Below are positions 53,601 to 61,697 of a stretch of DNA of 64,000 nt, piece after piece. The notes under the pieces were generated by a model. That model was not told the origin of the DNA. It made no database searches and saw nothing but the letters and a program-made list of their open reading frames with translations. The stretch is taken from assembly GCF_900499005.1 (NCBI RefSeq), contig NZ_LS991316.1:635212-699211 (forward strand), written 5' to 3'. The DNA is from Actinomyces culturomici. GTDB lineage: Bacteria > Actinomycetota > Actinomycetes > Actinomycetales > Actinomycetaceae. How positions within the stretch are numbered: the first letter of the stretch is position 1; every line of letters begins with the position of its first letter. Made by a program: the position numbers and the translations under genes.

Positions 53601-54878
53601 GGCGGTTTCAGGTGGTGAGTGCAACGCCTTGAGTGTGTGGGGTGGTTGCTGTGGGTTTTCGTTGTTCTGAGGCGGTTCGCCGCCAGGTGTTGGATCTGCT
53701 GATTGAGGGTGTGCCGGTTAGGCAGGTGCATTTGCGGGTGGGTGTCGCGGTGTGCACGATCCGCAAGTGGGCCAAAGATTGGGGCATGACGTTTCGTGTG
53801 GGTTCGCGAGGCGGGTGGGTGGGCAGTGCGCCCGCCGACCCTGTGGAGGGGCTGGTCAGCGGGGTCGGGCATGGGGCCCGGTTGACGATCGGGGGCCGCC
53901 AGCTCATCGAGTACTTGCACGGTCAGGGGATGAGCATGCGGGGGATCGCCCGCGAGCTTGGGGTGGCGGCCTCGACGGTGAAGCGGGAGTTGGATCGTGG
54001 GGGCGGCCAGTATCGGGCGGTACGCGCTCATGAGGAGGCTGCCGGGAGGCGGGCTCGTCCCAAGCCGTTCAAGCTGGAGGATCCTCGGCTGCGCGCCTTC
54101 GTGGTCGCCAAGCTTAACGAGCACTGGTCGCCTGAGCAGATCTCGCGGGCCTGGGCGTGTGGGGACAATAGGGGGGTGACGATCAGCCCGGAGACGATCT
54201 ATCAGGCCCTGTATGTGCATGGGCGCGGCGCGTTGCGTCAAGAGCTCAAGGTGGAAAAGGCGTTGCGGTCGGGGCGCACGCGTCGCCTGGCGCGTTCGCC
54301 GCTGGCTCTGGCGCGCTCGAAGGGGAAGTCGTGGGTGGAGGGCGCCAGGATCGTGGACCGGCCCCAAGAGGTGGAAGGACGCCAGGTTCCGGGCCATTGG
54401 GAGGGGGATCTGATCGTGGGGGCGAACAACAAGAGCGCCGCGATCACCCTGGTGGAACGCACCACGGGCTACCTGCTCGTCCGGCCCCTGCCAGCGTGCC
54501 ACGACACGGCAAGTGTGATCGACGTGCTCGCCGACATGATCAGCCCTTTCCCGCTCACGCTTCGCGAGACGATCACGTGGGACCAGGGAGGGGAGATGGC
54601 GAACGCGAAAGACCTGACCAGCCGGACCAAAACGAAGGTGTATTTCGCCGACCCGCATTCGCCCTGGCAGCGCGGGTCCAACGAGAACACCAACGGCCTG
54701 TTGCGCGACTACTTCCCTAAAGGCACCGACCTGAACGACTATCCCCCAGAAGCATTCGCCGAGGCCGAACGCCAACTCAACACCCGACCCCGCAAACGCC
54801 ACGGCTGGAAAACACCCGCCGAACTCATGCAAAAATTACTCGACGACAACGCCGTTGCACTCACCGCCTGAAACCGCC
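53601..54878 (+). mobile_element. IS30-family insertion sequence
   Basis: 1278-bp element. The 28-bp terminal inverted repeats start GGCGGTTTCAGG (left 53601-53628, right 54851-54878) and match at 26 of 28 positions. A 3-bp direct repeat ATG flanks it (53598-53600, 54879-54881), as expected for IS30 (2-3 bp). It encodes one complete transposase and has intact ends, so it may still be mobile. It is inserted in a 22-bp repeat unit. Confidence 0.95.
53633..54871 (+). CDS. IS30-family transposase
   Basis: 412 residues: N-terminal helix-turn-helix regions (VRRQVLDLLIEGVPVRQVHLRVG; MSMRGIARELGVAASTVKRELDRGG) and a DDE catalytic core with Asp in GHWEGDLIVG, Asp in TWDQGGEM and Glu in SNENTNGLLRDYFPKGTDL. 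The GTG start at 53633 is the most upstream choice; the stop lies inside the right terminal repeat. Complete and unbroken. Confidence 0.94.
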   Translation: MCGVVAVGFRCSEAVRRQVLDLLIEGVPVRQVHLRVGVAVCTIRKWAKDWGMTFRVGSRGGWVGSAPADPVEGLVSGVGHGARLTIGGRQLIEYLHGQGMSMRGIARELGVAASTVKRELDRGGGQYRAVRAHEEAAGRRARPKPFKLEDPRLRAFVVAKLNEHWSPEQISRAWACGDNRGVTISPETIYQALYVHGRGALRQELKVEKALRSGRTRRLARSPLALARSKGKSWVEGARIVDRPQEVEGRQVPGHWEGDLIVGANNKSAAITLVERTTGYLLVRPLPACHDTASVIDVLADMISPFPLTLRETITWDQGGEMANAKDLTSRTKTKVYFADPHSPWQRGSNENTNGLLRDYFPKGTDLNDYPPEAFAEAERQLNTRPRKRHGWKTPAELMQKLLDDNAVALTA

Positions 54879-54966
54879 ATGCTCTCGGCGCACCAACGTG
54901 ATGCTCTCGACGGGGAGAGGGTAATGCCGTCGGCGGGGGTTCGGTAATGCTCTCGGCAAGAGAGAA

Positions 54967-54998
54967 GGGGGCTCGGGCGAGGAATCGCCCGAGCCCCC
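54967..54998 (-). terminator. Strong terminator of the pepN transcript
   Basis: Perfect 14-bp stem, GGGGGCTCGGGCGA (54967-54980) with 54985-54998, closed by a GGAA tetraloop. On the minus strand it is followed by a pyrimidine-rich TTCTCTCTT stretch. About 120 bases past the pepN stop. Confidence 0.85.
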
Positions 54999-55002
54999 TA
55001 GA

Positions 55003-55122
55003 GCTACCGATCAGCTCGACGCTACCGGTCAGGTCGACGCTACCGGTCAGATCGACGCTACCGACCCGGTTGACGCGACCGGTCAGATCGACGCTACCGA
55101 CCCGGTTGACGCGACCGGTCAG
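55003..55122 (-). repeat. 18-bp tandem repeats at the 3' end of pepN
   Basis: About six and a half units of 18 bases such as GCTACCGGTCAGATCGAC and GCTACCGACCCGGTTGAC run from 55003 up to and including the pepN stop codon. The period equals six codons, and the pepN TGA itself is part of a unit. Confidence 0.8.
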
Positions 55123-57674
55123 GCATCGGCGGCCTGGGCCGCCTGCTGGCGGCGCGCCACGTCCGAGCGCTCACGGATGATGCGGACGAGCGCCGCGGAG
55201 GCGTCCGGGTGCTCGGCGATCCACTTCTCGGAGGCGGCGACGAGGTCGACGCCCTCGGCGTACCCGGCGATGTCCGACGGGAACATGAGGGTGACCATGT
55301 CCTCGGCGGTGTGGAAGGTGTTCTCCTTCCACACGCGCTCGAGCGAGTCGAAGTACTCGCCGACGAAGGGGACGTACATCTCGGGGGTCGTGCGCGCCTG
55401 CGCCCAGAAGCCCGAGACCATCGCCCAGCGGGTGTCGTTGGGGATCGACTGGTCGTTCTGGACGGCGTCGAACACGGAGCGCTTGACCTCGTCGGACGGG
55501 ACGGCTGCGCGGGCGGCGGCCGCGTTCTGGCGGCCGGTCATCGTGCCGTCCTCGGCCTCGAGGGCCGCGATCTCCGCCTCGCCGGCGAGCCCGCCGCGAA
55601 CGATCGCGGTGAGGAGCGCCCAGCGGCAGTCGAAGTCGAGGTCGAGGCCCTGGAGCGTGTCCTCGCCGGTGTAGAGGCGGCGGATCGCCTCGAACTGGTC
55701 GGCGGAGGTGGCGGCGGAGGCCGCGGCGCGCACGAGCATCGTCTGCGCGTCGGAACCGGCGGCGGCGACGCGCGCGAGGAGGAGCAGCGTCCGCCCAGTC
55801 TCCTCGAGGGCGGCGGGACGGGCCGAGGGCGCGACGAACGTGCGGGACGCCTCGGTGATGTGACGGAGCGCGAGCTGAAGCATCGTCATGTTCGACTCGC
55901 CGGCGATCGACGCGAGCGCGAGATCGAGGTAGGCGCGCGCCGGCATCTCGCCGTCGCGGGTCATGTCCCACGCGGACGCCATGACGACGCCGCGGGTGAG
56001 CGAATCGGTGATCGCGCCGATGTTCTTCGTCGCGAACGCGAGCGACTCGGCGTCCATGCGGACCTTCGCGTACGCGAGGTCGCCGTCGTTGACGAGGACG
56101 AGGTCGGAGCGCTTGAGACCGGAGGCGGACGGGACGACGGTCCGCTCGCCGTCGACGTCGAGTTCCTCGCGGAAGTCGGCGACGAGCTCGCCGGACTCGG
56201 ACTTCGAGTATCCGGCGACGGCCATGCGGTGCGGGCGCAGCGAGGAGCCCTGCGAGAACGCCTCCTGGAGGACGGCGAGCTCGCGCACGGTCCCGTCCTC
56301 GTTCATCGAGATCTCGGGGCGCAGGAGGGTGACCCCGGCCTCCTCGAGCCAGACCTTCGACCAGGCGTCGAGGTCGCGGCCGGACGCCTTCTCGAGCTCG
56401 CCGAGCAGGTCGGCGAGGGTGGCGTTCGCGTAGGAGTGGGCGGTGAGGTACTCGTGGAGGCCCGTGAAGAAGGCGTCGCGCCCGACGTAGGAGACGAGCT
56501 GGCGGAGGACCGAGGCGCCCTTCGCGTAGGTGATGCCGTCGAAGTTCACCTCGACGTCGGCGAGGTCGCGGATCTCGGCAGTGATCGGGTGGGTCGTCGG
56601 GAGCTGGTCCTGCTTGAGGCCCCAGTCCTTGCGGAGCATGAAGCCGGTCCACGCGTCGGTGTACTCGGTGCCCTCGGCGAGGGCGAGGTGGCTCATGAAC
56701 TCGGCGAAGGATTCGTTGAGCCAGAGGTCGTTCCACCACTTCATCGTCACGAGGTCGCCGAACCACATGTGGGCGAGCTCGTGGAGGATCGTGTTCGCGC
56801 GCGTCTCGAGCTGGGCCGAGGTCGGGCGGGTGCGGAAGACGTAGGCGTCGCGGAAGGTCACGCAGCCCGCGTTCTCCATGGCGCCCGCGTTGTACTCGGG
56901 GACGAAGATCTGGTCGTACTTCGTGAAGGGGTAGGCGATGCCGTACTGCTTCTCGAAGAAGGCGAAGCCCTTGCGGGTGACGTCGACGATCCGGTCGGCG
57001 TCGAGATGCTCGAGGAGCGAGGAGCGGCACCACACGCCGAGGTCGATCGTCCGGCCGTCGGCCGAGACGAGCGAGTCCGTCACGCCCTCGTAGGGGCCGG
57101 CGACGATCGCGGTGATGTAGGTGGACATGCGCTCGGTTTCGGCGAAGCGGTAGATCCACGAGGAGCCCACGACCTCGGGCTCGGGCATCGGGGCGTTGGA
57201 GAAGACCTTCCAGCCGGCGGGGGCGGTCACCGTGAGGGTGAAGGTCGCCTTGAGGTCGGGCTGCTCGAAGGTCGTGTAGACGCGGCGGGCATCGGGGACC
57301 TCGAACTGCGAGTAGCAGTAGTCCTTCGAGTCGGCCGGGTCGGTGAAACGGTGGAGGCCCTCGCCCGTGTGCATGTACTGGCAGTCGGCGTCGACCTCGA
57401 GGACGTTGTGCTCGCGCAGATTCGCGAGGGCGATGCGGTGGTCCTGATGGACCCCGGAGCCGAGCTCCTCGTCGTTGAGGCGGATCGAGCGGACGTTCGT
57501 CGAGACGAGGTCGGCGAAGGTCGAGGATCTTTCGGTCGCGTCGAACTCGATGCGCGTGCGCGAGCCGAAGTCGGTGGAGCCCGTCGTGAGGTCGAGGGCG
57601 ATGTCGTAGTGGTGCACCGCGAGGATCTCCGCGCGCGCGGAGGCCTCTTCGCGGGTGAGGTTGAGGCCCGGCAT
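55119..57674 (-). CDS. pepN: Aminopeptidase N (M1 family)
   Basis: 851-residue zinc aminopeptidase releasing N-terminal residues from peptides in the cytoplasm. The exopeptidase motif GAMENAGCVTFRDAYV precedes the zinc site HELAHMWFGDLV with the third ligand Glu in WLNESFAEFMSH; the ERAP1-like C-terminal domain fills the second half. No signal peptide. ATG at 57674 has AAAGGGGA upstream and fits the family start (MPGLNLTREEA). It follows the M13 peptidase gene on the same strand after 144 bases. Confidence 0.95.
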   Translation of the reverse strand: MPGLNLTREEASARAEILAVHHYDIALDLTTGSTDFGSRTRIEFDATERSSTFADLVSTNVRSIRLNDEELGSGVHQDHRIALANLREHNVLEVDADCQYMHTGEGLHRFTDPADSKDYCYSQFEVPDARRVYTTFEQPDLKATFTLTVTAPAGWKVFSNAPMPEPEVVGSSWIYRFAETERMSTYITAIVAGPYEGVTDSLVSADGRTIDLGVWCRSSLLEHLDADRIVDVTRKGFAFFEKQYGIAYPFTKYDQIFVPEYNAGAMENAGCVTFRDAYVFRTRPTSAQLETRANTILHELAHMWFGDLVTMKWWNDLWLNESFAEFMSHLALAEGTEYTDAWTGFMLRKDWGLKQDQLPTTHPITAEIRDLADVEVNFDGITYAKGASVLRQLVSYVGRDAFFTGLHEYLTAHSYANATLADLLGELEKASGRDLDAWSKVWLEEAGVTLLRPEISMNEDGTVRELAVLQEAFSQGSSLRPHRMAVAGYSKSESGELVADFREELDVDGERTVVPSASGLKRSDLVLVNDGDLAYAKVRMDAESLAFATKNIGAITDSLTRGVVMASAWDMTRDGEMPARAYLDLALASIAGESNMTMLQLALRHITEASRTFVAPSARPAALEETGRTLLLLARVAAAGSDAQTMLVRAAASAATSADQFEAIRRLYTGEDTLQGLDLDFDCRWALLTAIVRGGLAGEAEIAALEAEDGTMTGRQNAAAARAAVPSDEVKRSVFDAVQNDQSIPNDTRWAMVSGFWAQARTTPEMYVPFVGEYFDSLERVWKENTFHTAEDMVTLMFPSDIAGYAEGVDLVAASEKWIAEHPDASAALVRIIRERSDVARRQQAAQAADA

Positions 57675-57739
57675 GGGTCCCCTTTCACTGTGATGATCGT
57701 GAGAATCGCGGGTAAGCGTCTTGCGCATTTTCGCACTCG

Positions 57740-57771
57740 CCGGGCCCCTTCGCATGCGAGAAGGGGCCCGG
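57740..57771 (-). terminator. Hairpin between the M13 peptidase gene and pepN
   Basis: Perfect 11-bp stem CCGGGCCCCTT (57740-57750) / AAGGGGCCCGG (57761-57771), 10-base loop, about 48 bases after the M13 gene stop. No U-run on the minus strand, so efficiency is uncertain. Confidence 0.6.
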
Positions 57772-57818
57772 AAGCGCCGCGATGACGGTGAAAGGGGACA
57801 CGTCCGAGGAGCGGCGTC

Positions 57819-59822
57819 TCACCAGATGCGGACGCGTTCGCCCTTCGGGAGGAACATGGCGTCGCCCTCGTGCACCCCGTAGGCGGCGTGGAAGGCGTCG
57901 ATGTTCCGGAGGATCTGGTTGCAGCGGAACTCGGCGGGGGAGTGCGGGTCGACGGCGAGCATCTGGCGCGCGAACTCGGTGCGCGAGGCGGTCCGCCAGG
58001 CCCTCGCCCACGAGGAGAAGAAGCGCTGCGGGCCGGTGAGCCCGTCGATCTCGGGCGCCGTCTCGGGGGTGAGGCCGTTCTCCGCGAGGGCGTTCGCCCA
58101 TGCGGCCCACGCGATCGAGAGGCCGCCGAGGTCGCCGATGTTCTCGCCGACCGTGAGGGCGCCGTTGACGTGCGGGGCGTCCTCGCCCTCGAGGTCCTTC
58201 GGGGTGAGGGCGTCGTACTGGGCGATGAGGCGGTTCGTCAGCGCTTCGAAGCGCTCGCGGTCGGCGTCCTCCCACCAGTTCTCGAGGTTCCCGTCGGCGT
58301 CGAACCTCGAGCCCTGGTCGTCGAAGCCGTGGCCGATCTCGTGGCCGATGACGGCGCCGATCGCTCCGAAGTTCACGGCGTCGTCGGCCTCGGGGTCGAA
58401 GAAGGGCGGCTGGAGGATCGCCGCGGGGAAGACGATCTCGTTGAGCGGCGGGTTGTAGTAGGCGTTGACGGTCTGCGGCGTCATCAGCCACTCGTCGCGG
58501 TCGACGGGCTCGGGGAGCTTCGCGAACTCGCGTCGGGCCTCGAAGGCGCGGGCGGCGCTCACGAGGTCGACGAGGGAGGCCCCCTCGGGCAGCTCGAGCC
58601 CGGACATGTCGCGCCACTTCGGCGGGTAGCCGATCTTCGGTCGGAAGGTCGCGAGCTTGTCGAGCGCCCGCTTCTTCGTCTCCTCGCCCATCCACTCCGA
58701 CGCGCGGATCGCCTCGCCGTAGGCGCGCAGGAGTCCGGCGACGAGGGCGTCCATCCGCTCCTTCGAGGCGGGCGGGAAGTGCCGGGCGACCCACACGCGG
58801 CCGAGTGACTCGCCGGCGACCGATTCGATGAGGCCGAGCGCGCGCTTCCAGCGCGGCCGCAGCTCCTGGGTGCCCGAGAGGGTGCGGCCGAAGAAGTCGA
58901 AGTTCTCGTCGACGAAGGGCGTCGAGAGGAGTCCCGCGTTCGCGTCGACGAGGGAGGTCTTGAGCCAGAGGACCAGGTTCTCGATCGGGGTCGCACCCCA
59001 GAGGGCCGCGGCCTCGTGGATGAAGTCGGGCTGGTCGACGTTGACGACCGCGTCGTCGGCGAGGTCGAGGCCCACGCCCTCGGCCCAGCCGCGCCAGTCG
59101 AATCCGGGGTTGGAGGCCACGAAGTCCGCCCACGGGACCTGATTGTCGGAGAGCAGGGGGTTGCGGTTCGACACGGAGTCGCGGTGGTGGGCTGCGAAGC
59201 CGGTCTCCAGGGCCATGAGCGACGAGGCCGCGGCGGCGGAGTCGGACGAGAGGGAGGAGAGGGCGACGAGTCGGGAGAGGTGGGCGACGTAGGCCTGTCG
59301 GATGGGCGCGTACTGGTCCTCGCGGTAGTAGGACTCGTCGGGCAGGCCGATGCCGGACTGGACGACGGTGAGGATCCGACGGTTCGAGTCGTGGGGGTGC
59401 GTGCCGACGTAGACGCCGAAGAAGGAGCCGACTCCTGCGGCCATGAACTCCCCGCTCAACCGGTCGAGGGCCCCGCGGCCGGCGGCCGCGGCCTCGTCGA
59501 TGCGCGCGAGGGCGGCGGAAAGGGGAGTGATCCCGGCGGACTCGACCGCCTCCTCGTCCATGAAGCCGGTCCACAGGCGCGCGAGGAGGTCGGCGTCGAC
59601 GTCGTCGAGGCGGCCGGCGGCGGCGTCCTCGGCGATCGCGCGGCCGCGCTCCTCGGAGAGGTCGCGCAGCGCGTGGAAGGCGCCGTCGATCGGGCGGTCG
59701 GCGGGGATCTCGTGGGTGGCGATCCACGTGCCGTTGACGTGGCGGTAGAAGTCGTCCTGGGGGCGCACGGCCTCGTCGACGGTCGCGGGATCGAGGACGC
59801 GGGCGCGGATCTGTTCGGTCAT
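57819..59822 (-). CDS. M13-family metalloendopeptidase (neprilysin-like)
   Basis: 667 residues of the PepO/neprilysin family. Family motifs: NAYYNPPLNEIVFPAAIL, the zinc site IGHEIGHGFDDQGS (HExxH), ENIGDLGG with the third ligand Glu, and the C-terminal CNQILRNIDAFHAAYGV with GDAMFLPKGERVRIW end. No signal peptide, so a cytoplasmic oligopeptidase. ATG at 59822; TAGGGT lies seven bases upstream and GGAG also sits in that gap, so leaderless and canonical starts are both possible. Confidence 0.94.
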   Translation of the reverse strand: MTEQIRARVLDPATVDEAVRPQDDFYRHVNGTWIATHEIPADRPIDGAFHALRDLSEERGRAIAEDAAAGRLDDVDADLLARLWTGFMDEEAVESAGITPLSAALARIDEAAAAGRGALDRLSGEFMAAGVGSFFGVYVGTHPHDSNRRILTVVQSGIGLPDESYYREDQYAPIRQAYVAHLSRLVALSSLSSDSAAAASSLMALETGFAAHHRDSVSNRNPLLSDNQVPWADFVASNPGFDWRGWAEGVGLDLADDAVVNVDQPDFIHEAAALWGATPIENLVLWLKTSLVDANAGLLSTPFVDENFDFFGRTLSGTQELRPRWKRALGLIESVAGESLGRVWVARHFPPASKERMDALVAGLLRAYGEAIRASEWMGEETKKRALDKLATFRPKIGYPPKWRDMSGLELPEGASLVDLVSAARAFEARREFAKLPEPVDRDEWLMTPQTVNAYYNPPLNEIVFPAAILQPPFFDPEADDAVNFGAIGAVIGHEIGHGFDDQGSRFDADGNLENWWEDADRERFEALTNRLIAQYDALTPKDLEGEDAPHVNGALTVGENIGDLGGLSIAWAAWANALAENGLTPETAPEIDGLTGPQRFFSSWARAWRTASRTEFARQMLAVDPHSPAEFRCNQILRNIDAFHAAYGVHEGDAMFLPKGERVRIW

Positions 59823-60080
59823 GCGCTCCACCCTAGGGCAGGCGCACCGTCGCACCCTCGCGATGGAATTCCGTGACGTGAGTCGTGCGGAATTCACGCA
59901 GCTCACGGGGCCTTCGTCCTGCTTCTGAGTGCGAATCGGCGAAAGTCTCGGACGATGCGCTGCACGTATGTGCGCAAGGCGTGAACGATACGCTCAAACA
60001 CGGATCGACGGGGCACTATGGGAGAGGCGAAGGGGCCGGTATCACCGCGCCCACAGCACGCAACGCGAAGGGACCGAAGG
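59823..60080. promoter_or_regulatory. Divergent promoter region of M13 peptidase and glpABC
   Basis: 258 bases. An inverted pair GAATTCCG (59866-59873) / CGGAATTC (59888-59895) around GTGACGTGAG is a candidate operator. Around 59960-59995 are two GCG-rich near-palindromes (GCGCTGCACGTATGTGCGC; GCGTGAACGATACGC). No regulator gene for glp is in the window. Confidence 0.4.
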
Positions 60081-61697
60081 GTGAAGACGATCAACACCGA
60101 CGTTGTCGTCATCGGCGGCGGATCCACCGGCGCGGGCGTCGTACGCGACGTCGCCATGCGCGGGTTCAGGACCGTACTCGTCGAGCGATACGACATCGCC
60201 CAGGGCACATCGGGGCGCTTCCACGGGCTCCTCCACTCCGGCGGGCGCTACATCGCGTCCGACCCGGAATCGGCGACCGAGTGCGCCGAGGAGAACGAAA
60301 TCGTCAAGCGCATCAACTCCAACGCCGTCGAGGCGACCGGCGGCCTGTTCGTCGTCACCTCGCAGGACGACGAGGAGTACGCGGACAAATTCCTCGAGCG
60401 CGCGGCCGCCGCGAAGGTCCCCGCTCAGGAGATCTCCGTCGCGGAGGCGCTCAAGCGCGAACCCCGCCTCGACCCGAAGCTCAAGAGGGCCTTCGAGGTC
60501 CTCGACGGCTCCGTCGACGGCTGGCAGATGGTGTGGGGCGCCGTCCGCTCCGCCGAGGCCTACGGCGCCGAGATCCTCACCTACCACAAGGTGACGAAGA
60601 TCGAGCGCGAGGGCGACCGCATCAGCGCCGTCATCGTCCACGACCTGCGCACCGGCGAGGACACCCGCATCGAGTGCCGCTTCGTCCTCAACTGCGGCGG
60701 CCCCTGGGCCGGCAAGATCGCGGCCCTCGCCGACTGCCACGGCGTCGACGTCGTCCCCGGCGCCGGCATCATGATCGCGATGAACTTCCGCCTCACGCAG
60801 ACGGTCCTCAACCGCTGCATCTGGCCCGCCGACGGCGACATCATCGTCCCCGACCATCCGGTCTGCATCATCGGTACGACCGACCTCAAGGTCGACGACC
60901 CCGACAAGCTCCAGATCCCCGCCGACCAGGTCCAGCAGATGCTCGACGCCGGCGAGGCCATGGTCCCCGGGTTCCGCAAGTCCCGCGCCCTCCACGCCTG
61001 GGCCGGCGCCCGCCCGCTCGTCAAGGACTCGCGCGTCGCCGCCACCGACACGCGCCACATGGCGCGCGGCATGAGCGTCATCGACCACAACGCCCGCGAC
61101 GGCGTCACCGGCATGCTCACCATCGCCGGCGGCAAGCTCACGACCTACCGCCTCATGGCCGAGCGCATCGTCGACATCATGTGCGACGAGATGGGCGAGA
61201 AGCGCGAGTGCACAACGGCAGGCGAGGCCGTGCCCGCGGCCGCAGACCAGAAGCTCTACACGATCGGGCACCGCCTCGAGAGCGTCGAGCACAACAACGT
61301 CTCGCCGAGCCACGACCAGATCATCTGCGAGTGCGAGCTCGTCACGAGGAAGATGCTCGAGAAGACGATGGACGCCCTTCCGGGCGGCCAGCTCGACGAC
61401 GTCCGGCGCCAGGTCCGACTCGGCATGGGCCCCTGCCAGGGCGGCTTCTGCTCCCAGCGTGCGACCGGCATCGCCCATGAGCGCGGGCACATCGACTCCG
61501 TCGAGGCGAACGACCTGTTCAAGACCTTCCTCAAGAACAGGTGGATCGGCCTGTGGCCGATCATGTACGGCAAGCAGCTCCGCCAGACGGCCCTCGACAA
61601 CTGGATCCACGAGGGGACGCTCGACGTGGAGCACCTCCCCGAACCGGAGCCCGCACCCGAACCCGCCACCGAATCCGTGAAGGAGGACGTCCGATGA
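60081..61697 (+). CDS. glpA: Anaerobic glycerol-3-phosphate dehydrogenase subunit A
   Basis: 538-residue FAD-dependent catalytic subunit converting glycerol-3-phosphate to dihydroxyacetone phosphate. FAD site VVVIGGGSTGAGVVRDVAMRG at the N-terminus; GRFHGLLHSGGRYI; C-terminal BFD-like [2Fe-2S] cysteines in ICECE and GPCQGGFCSQR. GTG at 60081 is chosen to fit the family start; an ATG at 60018 would add 21 residues of basic sequence. The stop overlaps the glpB ATG. First gene of glpABC. Confidence 0.94.
   Translation: MKTINTDVVVIGGGSTGAGVVRDVAMRGFRTVLVERYDIAQGTSGRFHGLLHSGGRYIASDPESATECAEENEIVKRINSNAVEATGGLFVVTSQDDEEYADKFLERAAAAKVPAQEISVAEALKREPRLDPKLKRAFEVLDGSVDGWQMVWGAVRSAEAYGAEILTYHKVTKIEREGDRISAVIVHDLRTGEDTRIECRFVLNCGGPWAGKIAALADCHGVDVVPGAGIMIAMNFRLTQTVLNRCIWPADGDIIVPDHPVCIIGTTDLKVDDPDKLQIPADQVQQMLDAGEAMVPGFRKSRALHAWAGARPLVKDSRVAATDTRHMARGMSVIDHNARDGVTGMLTIAGGKLTTYRLMAERIVDIMCDEMGEKRECTTAGEAVPAAADQKLYTIGHRLESVEHNNVSPSHDQIICECELVTRKMLEKTMDALPGGQLDDVRRQVRLGMGPCQGGFCSQRATGIAHERGHIDSVEANDLFKTFLKNRWIGLWPIMYGKQLRQTALDNWIHEGTLDVEHLPEPEPAPEPATESVKEDVR

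Larger units (their letters stand above)
53575..54954. repeat. 22/23-bp modular repeat array interrupted by IS30
   Basis: In reverse orientation: cap CATCCCCTC (53575-53583), then a 22-bp unit starting at 53584, broken after ATG (53598-53600) by the IS element and resumed with duplicated ATG at 54879-54881 and CTCTC to 54886. It continues as units 54887-54908 (22), 54909-54931 (23) and 54932-54954 (23). Removing the IS and one ATG restores a 22-base unit. Confidence 0.8.
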
